A DNA stretch of 64,000 bases from Didemnitutus sp041906465 (GTDB lineage Bacteria; Verrucomicrobiota; Verrucomicrobiia; Opitutales; Opitutaceae). Under the pieces are notes generated by a model. The model ran no database searches and had not been told where the DNA came from. It saw only the letters and a list, made by a program, of their open reading frames with translations. Shown here piece after piece: positions 8,970 through 17,167 of this stretch. A program made the translations under genes and the position numbers. The stretch is taken from NCBI GenBank assembly GCA_041906465.1, contig JAYRJE010000013.1, forward strand, positions 124,001-188,000. The letters are read 5' to 3'. Position 1 is the stretch's first letter, and each line of letters opens with the position of its first letter.

Positions 8970-9761
8970 CTACTTCAAGCGATCCAGCACACCACGATAG
9001 CTCGGGCCGATCGGCAGCGCGGTGCCATCGTCCAGCTCCATTCCATGGCTGCGCGCGAGCATCGGCATGACGCGCCGCACGCAGTTGAGATTCACGATCG
9101 TGCTCTTGTGGATGCGGACGAAAATCTCCGGATCGAGCATCTCTTCGATTTTCGTGAGCGTCATGCGGACCATCAGGCCGCGCTCCTTCAGGTGCAGCTT
9201 CACGAAATCGCCCTGCCCCTCCACCCAGCGGATGTCGGCTTGGTTGAGGAAGTGGAGCTGGCCGTCGGCCTTCACGACGAGACGCGAAAAATCGACGCCG
9301 CCGGGCGCGGGAGCGGGAGCCGTCGGTGCCGTCGCGCCCTGCAACTTCTCCAGCAGAGCGCGGAGCGCCTGCTCCGTCGCTCCGAACGTGCCAGCGCGGA
9401 TGCGGCGCTTGGCGCGATCCAGCGCCATGTGGAAGCGTTGGTCGCTATAAGGCTTCACGAGGTAATCGACCGCCTGCAGTTCGAACGCCCGCAGCGCAAA
9501 TTCGTCGTAGGCCGTCACGAAAATGATCTCGGGCCGCTCCCCCGCGGGCAGCCGGTTGAGCAGCTCGACGCCGGTCAGCAGCGGCATCTGCACGTCGAGA
9601 AACGCGAGCTGCGGACGCAGCTGGCGGATCATCTCCATGGCGTTCTCGCCGTCGGTGGCCTCGCCCACGACTTCGATGTCGACTTCGTTTTCGAGCAAGG
9701 TGCGCAGCGCGCGGCGGGCGGGACGTTCGTCGTCGACGATGAGGGCGCGAATTTTTTCCAT
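8970..9761 (-). CDS. LytTR-family response regulator
   Basis: 263 residues. Residues 1-125 are a CheY-like receiver (LIVDDERPARR, phosphoacceptor Asp56 in LAFLDVQMP, then VTAYDEFALRAFE and YLVKPY). After an Ala/Pro linker, residues about 155-263 form a LytTR DNA-binding domain (FVKLHLKERGLMVRMTLTKIEEML, FVRIHKSTIVNL, LPIGPSYR). Such regulators bind direct repeats upstream of target promoters. It lies five bases after its partner histidine kinase gene, so the pair is translated together. Confidence 0.92.
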   Translation of the reverse strand: MEKIRALIVDDERPARRALRTLLENEVDIEVVGEATDGENAMEMIRQLRPQLAFLDVQMPLLTGVELLNRLPAGERPEIIFVTAYDEFALRAFELQAVDYLVKPYSDQRFHMALDRAKRRIRAGTFGATEQALRALLEKLQGATAPTAPAPAPGGVDFSRLVVKADGQLHFLNQADIRWVEGQGDFVKLHLKERGLMVRMTLTKIEEMLDPEIFVRIHKSTIVNLNCVRRVMPMLARSHGMELDDGTALPIGPSYRGVLDRLK

Positions 9762-9766
9762 GGGGA

Positions 9767-10918
9767 TCAGGCGGCGTGGCTGGGCAGGCTGGCGGATTGC
9801 AGCGGCAGCTCGATGCTTACGAGGCAGCCGGCGGGGTTGGTGAGATCGTATTCGAGCCGATGCGTCGGCCCGAAGGCTCGCTCGAGGCGCGCGCGCGTGG
9901 CTTGCAGGCCGATGCCATGATTGTCGCGCGAGTCAGCCTTGCGCCCGCCTTCGGCGGGGTCGTTGAACACCTCGAGGCGCAAGCGGTCTTCGCCGACGCG
10001 GCGCGCGGACACGCGGACGCGGCCGGGATTGCGACGCTGCGCGATGCCGTGCTTCACGGCGTTCTCGACGAGCGGCTGCAGGATCAGCGTGGGCACGAGC
10101 GCGTTGAGGCAATCATCGTCGGCGTCGAAATCGGTGATGAGTTTCTCCTCGAAGCGCACTTTCTCGACCGAGAGGTAGCACTGCGCGTAATCGAGTTCGC
10201 GCCAGAGCTCGATCTCCTGGCGTCCGCCGTTGGCCATGAGCTGGCGGAGGAGTTGCGACAGCAGCGAGATGGCTTCGACGGCTTTCTTGCCCTCGCCTTC
10301 GCGCATGAGCGACGAGATGGCGTTGAGGGAGTTGAAGAGAAAATGCGGCTGCACCTGCTGCTTGAGCGCGGCGAGTTCGGCCCGGACGAGTTGCGTGTGC
10401 AGCTGTTCCTCGCGGAGCTTCGTCTGCACTTTGTGGTTCACGAGTCCCCGCACGTAGTCGGCTGCGAGGATGATCCAATAGATGTAGAAATCGATGAACG
10501 AGCGCGCGCTCAGCATGCTCCAGATCGCGTCGATGCCGTAATCCTCCAGTCGCCACCACCCGAACGTCACGTTCAGCGCCCACAGGCGGATGATGTTGCA
10601 CCAGGCGAGCAGCGTCACCGCCGCGAGCACGTGCAGCGAGAGCCGCACGGCGAGATTGCGATGCCGCTGCTGCAGCTGCTCGCGCAGCATGAAGATCGCC
10701 GGCGTGAGCAAGGCCCAGAGCCACGCGCGATACATCTGCGCCACCCACAGCACGAGGTGACTGCGCGGCGAGTCGGGCATCTGCGACAAGCCGATGTAGG
10801 TCTGGATCGACAGCAGCACGCCGACCGCGGTCCAGACACCGAAAATGAAAAGCCAGTTATGCCGTCGTGGCGGGGGCACGGCGGTCGTTAAGCCCGCCGC
10901 TGCGCCAAACGCAAGCAC
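9767..10918 (-). CDS. LytS/YehU-type sensor histidine kinase
   Basis: 383 residues if the GTG at 10918 is used; another GTG at 10879 is possible because no early ATG exists. Four hydrophobic segments (about 21-43, 55-78, 92-115, 138-156) place the sensor in the inner membrane. The phosphoacceptor box PHFLFNSLN (His192) marks the His_kinase family paired with LytTR regulators. The ATPase part follows, with LILQPLVENAVKHG (N-box) and NHGIGLQATRARL (G-box). There is no extracytoplasmic domain of note, so the signal is probably sensed in the membrane. Cognate regulator directly downstream. Confidence 0.9.
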   Translation of the reverse strand: MLAFGAAAGLTTAVPPPRRHNWLFIFGVWTAVGVLLSIQTYIGLSQMPDSPRSHLVLWVAQMYRAWLWALLTPAIFMLREQLQQRHRNLAVRLSLHVLAAVTLLAWCNIIRLWALNVTFGWWRLEDYGIDAIWSMLSARSFIDFYIYWIILAADYVRGLVNHKVQTKLREEQLHTQLVRAELAALKQQVQPHFLFNSLNAISSLMREGEGKKAVEAISLLSQLLRQLMANGGRQEIELWRELDYAQCYLSVEKVRFEEKLITDFDADDDCLNALVPTLILQPLVENAVKHGIAQRRNPGRVRVSARRVGEDRLRLEVFNDPAEGGRKADSRDNHGIGLQATRARLERAFGPTHRLEYDLTNPAGCLVSIELPLQSASLPSHAA

Positions 10919-10937
10919 CGGAACGCGCGACGGCTGT

Positions 10938-10959
10938 CCGCCCGGCGCGGGCCGGGCGG
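10938..10959. repeat. Perfect hairpin with CCGCCCGGC stem
   Basis: Nine-base perfect stem CCGCCCGGC / GCCGGGCGG with a GCGG loop, just upstream of the histidine kinase gene. The same nine-base stem forms another hairpin at 21325-21347 with the arms in the opposite order. Confidence 0.55.
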
Positions 10960-11021
10960 GATTCGCGGAATCCGCGCGTCCGTTGGTCGTGGATTTTTCC
11001 GTGTTCGTCGAAAAACGCCAG

Positions 11022-11081
11022 GTAGCGGAAGCCGTGAGGCTTTCGCGAAGCGCGTAGCGGAATTCTCACGAACTCCGCTAC
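11022..11081. repeat. REP-like palindromic element, copy 2
   Basis: 60 bases from GTAGCGGAAGCC to CTCCGCTAC, 11 bases beyond the 3' end of the phosphofructokinase gene. It contains an extra internal GTAGCGGAATTC. Its first 24 bases are the same as those of copy 3 at 24500, and it shares the outer arms with copy 1 at 8863. Confidence 0.75.
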
Positions 11082-11092
11082 GAGAAGGCCGC

Positions 11093-12178
11093 TCAGTCGC
11101 CCCAGCAGATGCCGAGAGCGCGACCGGTGCGGACGAGGTCGCCGTCGAGCGGCACCGTCTTCAGTTTGCCGACCGCTTCCGCGATCGGAATGGAGATGAT
11201 GTCCGGCGGACGCGAGGCGACCATCTGGCCGTAGTTGCCCTCATCGATCAGGCGCACGGCGTTCGCGCCGAAGCGCGTGCAAAGCAGGCGGTCGAACGTC
11301 GTCGGCACGCCGCCACGCTGCAAGTGACCGAGCACGCAGTTGCGCACTTCCTTGCCGGTGCGGCGGGCGATTTCCTCAGCCACGACGGCGCTGACGCCAC
11401 CGAGGCGGGCTTCGCGGTTCTTTTCCTCGGGGCCGGCGTGGGTGGTGAAGTCGCCGCCCTTGATGCGGGCGCCTTCGGCCACGACGACCATCGTGAAGTG
11501 TTTACCCTCGGCCTCGCGCTCGACGATCTTGCGGACGATGCTCTCGTAGGTGAACTCGATCTCGGGGATGATGACGACGCTGGCGCCGCCCGCGATGCCC
11601 GAGTGGGCCGCGATCCAGCCGGCGTAGCGGCCCATCATCTCGACCACGATCACGCGATTGTGGCTCTGCGCGTGCGTGCGCAGGCGGTCGATCGCATCGG
11701 TGGCGAACGAGACCGCAGAGTCGAAGCCGAACGTCACGTCCGTGCCCTCGAGGTCATTGTCGATGGTCTTCGGCACGCCGACGATCGGGATGCCGGCTTC
11801 CATGCACTGGAGGCCGATGGAGAGCGAACCGTCGCCACCGACGACCACGAGCGCACGCAGACCGAGCGCGTCGAAATTGCGTTTCGCTTCGGCGAGGACG
11901 GCCGGATCGATGGCGCGTTTCTCACCGTGACCGGCCTTGGCGACGAAGCGGCCCTTGTTGGCCGTGCCGAGGACAGTGCCGCCGAGATACAGCAGGCCGT
12001 CCATTTCCTGATAATTCATCGGGCGGGCCTGAACCGGCGAGAGGAGGCCGTCGAAGCCGCCGTAAATGCCGAGCGTTTCCCAGCCGCGACGATCGGCGGC
12101 CTTCACGACCGCGTAGATCACCGCGTTAAGTCCGGGGCAATCGCCGCCACCTGTTACGATACCAATGCGTTCTTTCAT
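11093..12178 (-). CDS. pfkA: 6-phosphofructokinase
   Basis: 361 residues starting MKERIGIVTGGGDCPGLNAVI at 12178; the open frame extends upstream but this start gives the normal N-terminus. It phosphorylates fructose 6-phosphate to the 1,6-bisphosphate in glycolysis. Visible motifs are the glycine-rich phosphate loop (residues 10-12), GGDGS (114-118), PKTIDND (136-142, catalytic Asp) and MMGRYAGW (181-188, substrate binding). GGDGS with Gly is the ATP-enzyme form, whereas Lys in PKTIDND is common in pyrophosphate-dependent enzymes, so the phosphoryl donor cannot be fixed by eye. Stands alone on the minus strand. Confidence 0.93.
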   Translation of the reverse strand: MKERIGIVTGGGDCPGLNAVIYAVVKAADRRGWETLGIYGGFDGLLSPVQARPMNYQEMDGLLYLGGTVLGTANKGRFVAKAGHGEKRAIDPAVLAEAKRNFDALGLRALVVVGGDGSLSIGLQCMEAGIPIVGVPKTIDNDLEGTDVTFGFDSAVSFATDAIDRLRTHAQSHNRVIVVEMMGRYAGWIAAHSGIAGGASVVIIPEIEFTYESIVRKIVEREAEGKHFTMVVVAEGARIKGGDFTTHAGPEEKNREARLGGVSAVVAEEIARRTGKEVRNCVLGHLQRGGVPTTFDRLLCTRFGANAVRLIDEGNYGQMVASRPPDIISIPIAEAVGKLKTVPLDGDLVRTGRALGICWGD

Positions 12179-12426
12179 TGCGTGGTAGTGGTTGAAAATT
12201 TGTTGAGAGATGAACCTGCGGGGGCAGGAAGTCCCATACAACTCAGCGTCACCGCCCGCTCAATCTTCAACTGTGTGCAAAGGTGCGCGCCTATGGGCGA
12301 AGGCTGCGCATCCTTTGGTGCAACTGGCGCAAAGCGCTCCGCCAGAGGAAAAAGGCGGCGCGCAAGACCCGTCGAAAGCCGAAACGCGACGGAGTGAAAT
12401 TTCGCGTCAGCGCGCTAAGCGACTGC

Positions 12427-14199
12427 TCAAGGTGGAGTTTGCGCCCCAGGGATAAGCATGCGCCACGAGGCAAACTTCGCCCGCGCCGTCGCCGTGGAGG
12501 CACGACGCACGCCTTCGTCCGCCAGCGCCGCCGCCTCGCGCTCGAATCCGTAGAGATGGTGCAAGCGCACGGCTTGCAGTCGCAATTCGGCGGCGTCCGG
12601 AAAGAGAGCGACTCCCTCCGCGAGCGCGGCCAGATGTCCGCGGCGCGGAGCGACAGCGCTGCGCTCCCACACTTCGCCGATGCACTGATAAACCTCCGCT
12701 AACGCCGGACGGAGGTCTTTCGCGGCAAACAACGGCGTGAGCACGCGCTCCAGCACCTCCTCGGGCAGTCGATCACCAGCAGTCAAGCCCACGCTCAAGT
12801 CAGCGAGCCGCACTCGCGCGAGCGCGAGCAACGCCCGGCTGCCCGCCGCGCCGTGAGCGAAGGCGTATTCAAGATGCGGACGCGCCTCCGCCGGATGACC
12901 GGTTTCGTATTCGAGCAACCCGTAAACGGCATGCACTCGCGCATCATCAGACGCGCATCGCAGCCCACGCTCCAGGGTGCGTCGAGCTGCCACTTCGTAT
13001 TTTGCGGCCAACTCGGGCGCGGTAGCTCGCCAGCGGCTCATTTCGACGCGCTCGAAATTCCCGCGCAGGCGCGCCACTTCGGCTTCGGTGGCACGACGAA
13101 GGCTGAATTCACCAAACTCCGGCAAATCCCGCTCGAAGCCCGGAACGCGTATCCACGGCGCATCCCAGCGCGCCGCTTCACGAAACCTGGCGAGTTCCTG
13201 CTCGGCCTCCGTGAAGCAGAGACCGAACGCTACTTGAAAATCCTCTTCGGTGATTGGCCGATAGCGAGCCACCTCCGCCAAGGCCCACAGCGCCCGAGTT
13301 CGCTCCGCTCTCAGTTCCGGGCCGAACAGCGCCCACCGCACCAAGAGCCCGGCCTGCGCATGCCACAAACGCATCTCCGAAACACCTGCGGTCTCATCCG
13401 GAAAATGGAGAAAGAACTCCTGCAATGGGATCAGGTCTCCGATCGCACCGTCGGGCCAAGGCAGACGCGGCAGCCGGATATTTCCGGTGGGTCTATTGCG
13501 GTAACCGATTCCCTGTATGCCCAGATCGCCAGGAAACAAACCGTAGTCTCCCGCCAGTCCCTCCCGAATCCACCACGGCAGCGTCGGATGCTCGCATTGC
13601 ATCCGCCACCGCGCGAGGTGGATTGCCGCCGACTCGTATTCGTCCACTCTCTGAAAATTCGCGGCCATGACGAGCGAATCACCCTCGTCGGCCGCGATGA
13701 TGTTGGGGATGAACCAGCCGCGAGCGGAATCCCACCCGAAATCATACCCGCTTCGCCACCAGCTCTGTTTTCGCGTCGGCGCCAACGGCAGATTCCTGCC
13801 CGCCCACAAGACAACCTGCACGGGCGAGGAAAGCTCTTTTCGGAAGGTTTCCGGCAGGAACAAGGTTCCTCTGCGTTGCCCCACGAGAAACTCACGCGTG
13901 AGCTCATCGTCGCACAGACTCAGCACCTCGAAGCCGGCGACGGCGCCATACTGCCAGGGCAGCTCTTCCGGCGCCTCGGTGACGACAAACGGCGGTAGCT
14001 TATGCACCGGCTCGCGCACTTCCGTCTCCGCGCCGCACCACGCCGCCGCCAGGAGGAGCGGCAGGACAACAAGACCGCGCCGGAGCGTGCCGGCGCGAAG
14101 GGCGATTCCCGAATTCACGTGGTAAAGACGAGCGTGGCCCTGCGCGTCGTGAGACGGGAGAGTTGGCGGACCATCGCCGGATGTCACTTCCAAGTTCAT
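12427..14199 (-). CDS. Paralogue 1 of paired periplasmic protein: degenerate peptidase-MA-like plus TPR-like repeats
   Basis: 590 residues. A hydrophobic segment at about residues 43-55 (VVLPLLLAAAWCGAE) would act as signal or anchor. It is followed by VHKLPPFVVTEAPEELPWQYG, a motif also seen behind the signal peptides of TonB receptors in this window. The middle region resembles peptidase-MA-like gluzincins: LPWWIREGLAGDYG matches the third-ligand W-x-x-EGLA block, but the expected HExxH is replaced by IHLARWR, so metal-dependent catalysis is doubtful. The C-terminal half is helical and TPR-like. It overlaps the exporter gene by four bases (ATGA) and is a full-length paralogue of the gene at 17168-18904. 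Function unknown; role in peptide export inferred from context. Confidence 0.75.
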   Translation of the reverse strand: MNLEVTSGDGPPTLPSHDAQGHARLYHVNSGIALRAGTLRRGLVVLPLLLAAAWCGAETEVREPVHKLPPFVVTEAPEELPWQYGAVAGFEVLSLCDDELTREFLVGQRRGTLFLPETFRKELSSPVQVVLWAGRNLPLAPTRKQSWWRSGYDFGWDSARGWFIPNIIAADEGDSLVMAANFQRVDEYESAAIHLARWRMQCEHPTLPWWIREGLAGDYGLFPGDLGIQGIGYRNRPTGNIRLPRLPWPDGAIGDLIPLQEFFLHFPDETAGVSEMRLWHAQAGLLVRWALFGPELRAERTRALWALAEVARYRPITEEDFQVAFGLCFTEAEQELARFREAARWDAPWIRVPGFERDLPEFGEFSLRRATEAEVARLRGNFERVEMSRWRATAPELAAKYEVAARRTLERGLRCASDDARVHAVYGLLEYETGHPAEARPHLEYAFAHGAAGSRALLALARVRLADLSVGLTAGDRLPEEVLERVLTPLFAAKDLRPALAEVYQCIGEVWERSAVAPRRGHLAALAEGVALFPDAAELRLQAVRLHHLYGFEREAAALADEGVRRASTATARAKFASWRMLIPGAQTPP

Positions 14200-16331
14200 G
14201 CCACCGCCGCGACTGCGGTCGATTTCGCGGAAGAAACGCTGCGCCTGATACGAGACTCAACCTCCTGCACACGACCATTCGCGAGTGCCACCACCTGATC
14301 GGCAACAGAGAGAAACGCCGGCGTGTGTGCCGCCACGATCACGGTGCGCCCGAGCGCGCGCTGGCGTTCGCAGAGCGCAACGAGCGTCTGCTCGGCGCGT
14401 GCATCGAGTGCAGAACTCGGCTCATCGAGAAGGAGGACCGGCGCATCAAGATAGAGCGCGCGGACGATCGCGAGCCGCTGTCGCTGCCCACCGTAGAGAT
14501 TGGCCCCATTCTCGTTCAAATGGGTAAAGAAGCCTTGAGGGAGCTTTTCGATGAACTCGAGCGCGCCCACCTCGCGGCAAAGATGCAGAATCCTTTCCAT
14601 GTTCGGAGACGGATCGCCCGGGGCGACGTTCTCTAGGATTGTGCCCGACAGGAGGTGCGTCTGCTGCGGCACCACGGCGAGATGACGGCGGAGGCTCTCG
14701 AGCCGGTAGTATTGGATGTCGTGTTCTCCGAGAAAAACGCGTCCCTCGCTCGGCACGTAGAGCCGCTGGAGCAGGGCGAACAGGGTGCTCTTGCCGCATC
14801 CGCTCTCGCCGACGAGTGCGGTGATCTTGCCCGCGGGAATCGTCAGCGTGATCTCGTGCAAGGTCGCGGTGCGGCCGGCGTGCTTGAAGGAGACGTTTTC
14901 AAGCCGGATGTCGCCGACGCGCTCGGGTGTGAGGTCCATCGTGCCTTGGTCCTTTTCGAGTTCGAGATCCAAGATCTCGAACAAGCGATCGGTCGCGATG
15001 AGCGTTTCCTGGATCTGCGTGTTCAAGCCGAGCAGCGCGGTGATCGGCCCAGTCAGATAGCCAGCCAGCGTGTAACACGACATCAGTTGCCCCGGTGTGA
15101 GGCTCGCATCGAGCACCAGGCTCGCGCCAAGCCAGAGCAGCCCGATGAGATAGACCTGTGTGATGAGCGAGCCCGCCGTGCCGGTGCCGAGCGCCGCGAG
15201 GCCAGCGCGCCAACCGGTCTTCAACAAACGCACGAGCCGCACTTCCGTGCGCAACTCCGCGTAGTCCTCGAGTCGAAAGCGCCGGAGCGCGGGCTGGGCT
15301 TGGAGTGACTCGACGAGTTGTGCATCAAAATCCGCGGCACGCTCCATGATCTGCCGCTGGTAGGTGCGGTTGCGGAGATTGATGAACCAATAGAGCGCAC
15401 CATTCAGCGGCAGCAGCGCGAACGAGAGCAGCGCGAGTTTCCATGACCACAGGAACATCGCCCCGAGCGAGAAGATGAGAACCAGCGGATTGAGAACGAG
15501 GTTGAGCAGCGCGCCGTTGAGGAAATTCCGAACCTTCACCGCATCGCCCACACGCGAGGTGATTTCGCCGACCCGCATCGAATCGAAGAACGGCTGGGGC
15601 AGCCGCATAAGGTGCCGATAGTAGGCCAGAATTATCGTCGCATCGATCTGCTGCGCAGTGCGCATCGAGAGCAGCGACTGGAGCACGCCGAGCACGAGCT
15701 TGAACGCCAGGATCACCAGCATCGACACGCCGAGCAGATTTAGCAGCGAGCGATTCCCGTCGGGAATGACGTGATCGACGATTTTCTGGACGTAAATCGA
15801 CATCGCCAGACCAAGGATCGTGGTGACGACCGCACCGACGAACGCCTGCACGAGCAAACTCCGATGCGGCGCCAGCAAGCCCCACAGCCGCCGCCACGGC
15901 GATACCGTCGAGTCGCCCGGCCGAAACTCCTCGCCCGGCGCGACAAGAATCAGCACGCCGGTCCACACCGCCTTGAATTTCTCGTGCGACCATTTCTCCA
16001 CTCGCCCCACCGCCGGGTCCATCACCCGCGCGTGCTTCGGCGCCCACTCCACGAGCACGATATAGTGGAGGAGTTTCTGATCGATGAGACAGTGCGCGAT
16101 CGCCGGCAACGGCACCGTCGGCAACGCATCCGCCAGCCCCTTCACGCCCTTGGCGGTGAACCCCAGCTGCCGCGCCGCCTCGACGAGCCCGAGCGCCGTG
16201 GAGCCACGCTGATTCGTGCCCGCGAGCTGCCGCAACCGCGCCAGCGGCACCTCACGCCGATAATTCGCCGCGACGAAGCGCAAGCACGCCGCGCCGCAAT
16301 CGGTGATGTCGCGTTGCCTGCATCCGATCAT
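14196..16331 (-). CDS. Peptidase-containing (C39) ABC exporter for GG-leader peptides
   Basis: 711 residues from the ATG at 16331 (a longer frame adds a non-conserved N-terminus). Residues 1-135 are a C39 cysteine peptidase with an apparent intact triad: Cys12 in ITDCGAACL, His89 in LLHYIVL and Asp105 in VMDPAVG. The six-helix membrane domain spans about 160-445. The nucleotide-binding domain has Walker A GESGCGKST (510-518), Walker B VLLLDE (634-639), LYGGQ (614-618) in place of the usual LSGGQ, and a switch His in VIVAAHTP. Such exporters cut substrates after Gly-Gly and pump the mature peptide out. Three GG-leader peptides are encoded upstream in the same run, and an HlyD adaptor at 19191. 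Confidence 0.92.
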   Translation of the reverse strand: MIGCRQRDITDCGAACLRFVAANYRREVPLARLRQLAGTNQRGSTALGLVEAARQLGFTAKGVKGLADALPTVPLPAIAHCLIDQKLLHYIVLVEWAPKHARVMDPAVGRVEKWSHEKFKAVWTGVLILVAPGEEFRPGDSTVSPWRRLWGLLAPHRSLLVQAFVGAVVTTILGLAMSIYVQKIVDHVIPDGNRSLLNLLGVSMLVILAFKLVLGVLQSLLSMRTAQQIDATIILAYYRHLMRLPQPFFDSMRVGEITSRVGDAVKVRNFLNGALLNLVLNPLVLIFSLGAMFLWSWKLALLSFALLPLNGALYWFINLRNRTYQRQIMERAADFDAQLVESLQAQPALRRFRLEDYAELRTEVRLVRLLKTGWRAGLAALGTGTAGSLITQVYLIGLLWLGASLVLDASLTPGQLMSCYTLAGYLTGPITALLGLNTQIQETLIATDRLFEILDLELEKDQGTMDLTPERVGDIRLENVSFKHAGRTATLHEITLTIPAGKITALVGESGCGKSTLFALLQRLYVPSEGRVFLGEHDIQYYRLESLRRHLAVVPQQTHLLSGTILENVAPGDPSPNMERILHLCREVGALEFIEKLPQGFFTHLNENGANLYGGQRQRLAIVRALYLDAPVLLLDEPSSALDARAEQTLVALCERQRALGRTVIVAAHTPAFLSVADQVVALANGRVQEVESRIRRSVSSAKSTAVAAVA

Positions 16332-16409
16332 GTTGATAGCTTGGCAGCCTGTAGAGGCAGGGCTTAGCCGCCGAATGGCCGAGAAACCGGAGCGTCCCAA
16401 AGCTTCGTT

Positions 16410-16676
16410 TCAATTGAGATGAGCGAGAGCCCAACCAAGCAAAAGCAGCAGGAAGATTAACCAAAGAGATTTCGATCGATAGATCTCGATAAATTCCCGG
16501 CTGCCTGGTCGGAGCATAATGAACAAAGCGGGTGTCGCGAAAAGCGCGCTGATCTCATAAACAGCCGCGAAAACGATGCCCAGACATGCAACAAGAGCGC
16601 AACTCGCAAGCCACCTCAGGCCGAGGGTGTTTCTAATAAAATCGTCATGCATGGGAAAGAGGCCCGCCTCGTGCAA
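16410..16676 (-). CDS. Small membrane protein in the GG-peptide cassette, immunity candidate
   Basis: 88 residues from the ATG at 16676, or 80 from the ATG at 16652; neither has a clear ribosome-binding site. Two or three hydrophobic helices are visible: WLASCALVACLGIVFAAVYE, a following ISALFATPALFIML, and LWLIFLLLLLGWALAHL at the C-terminus. There is no signature. Short multi-helix membrane proteins beside bacteriocin genes often protect the producer, so immunity is a reasonable guess from position alone. It could equally be an accessory transport factor. Confidence 0.6.
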   Translation of the reverse strand: MHEAGLFPMHDDFIRNTLGLRWLASCALVACLGIVFAAVYEISALFATPALFIMLRPGSREFIEIYRSKSLWLIFLLLLLGWALAHLN

Positions 16677-16729
16677 CGAAACCGATCGGGAGTCAAAGCT
16701 GCGAGGCGGACCGCAAGTTGAGGTAGAGA

Positions 16730-16936
16730 CTACTTAAGCCCCATCGAGCCAGGGCCCATCCCAGGATACGGGCTCCAATTTCCGGTCACGCTGCCGCTGG
16801 TCGGAGTGAATAGCCAACCGACGAAATCGGAGATTTTTTGCGCAGTGTAGCCGATAAGCTTTCCGAGATTTCTTTGACCCTCGCCCCCACCAACAACCTT
16901 CTCAAGTTCCATGCTGTTGAGATCAATGGGTTTCAT
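16730..16936 (-). CDS. Double-glycine leader peptide C, bacteriocin-like
   Basis: 68 residues. The leader MKPIDLNSMELEKVVGG ends in Gly16-Gly17 and has the canonical Glu at -8, Leu at -7 and Val at -4 relative to the cut, as recognised by C39 exporters. The predicted mature peptide is 51 residues: an amphipathic first half (NLGKLIGYTAQKISDFVGW) and a Gly/Pro/Ser-rich tail ending PGSMGLK. There is no cysteine, so no disulfide or lanthionine rings. It lies 11 bases after peptide B and upstream of the exporter gene. Confidence 0.8.
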   Translation of the reverse strand: MKPIDLNSMELEKVVGGGEGQRNLGKLIGYTAQKISDFVGWLFTPTSGSVTGNWSPYPGMGPGSMGLK

Positions 16937-16947
16937 TTTTTTATTGG

Positions 16948-17148
16948 TTATTTTTGCTTGTTCGCGGCCTTTATTCCTTCGTCCAAACCCTTAAGATAAT
17001 CGTCATAGCCATTTGCCAGCCACACGCCAAATCCCACCAAAACACCCAGTGCGCCGAGCGGCGTGATGCCAAGGAGGAATCCCTTGTTCCAAGTGAGACC
17101 GCCTATAGTTCGTTCGAGTTCTTGCGTATCTATTTCCGTGGTTTTCAT
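16948..17148 (-). CDS. Double-glycine leader peptide B, bacteriocin-like
   Basis: 66 residues from the ATG at 17148 (a longer frame exists but overlaps the upstream gene). The leader MKTTEIDTQELERTIGG has Gly16-Gly17, Glu at -8 and Leu at -7. The mature peptide of 49 residues has a hydrophobic, glycine-rich helix with GxxxG-type spacing (GALGVLVGFGVWLANG) and a charged, lysine-rich tail. This composition resembles pore-forming class II bacteriocins. It is directly followed by peptide C with 11 bases between, which suggests the two may act as a pair. Confidence 0.8.
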   Translation of the reverse strand: MKTTEIDTQELERTIGGLTWNKGFLLGITPLGALGVLVGFGVWLANGYDDYLKGLDEGIKAANKQK

Positions 17149-17167
17149 ATGTATTTTGCTTTCCTTC

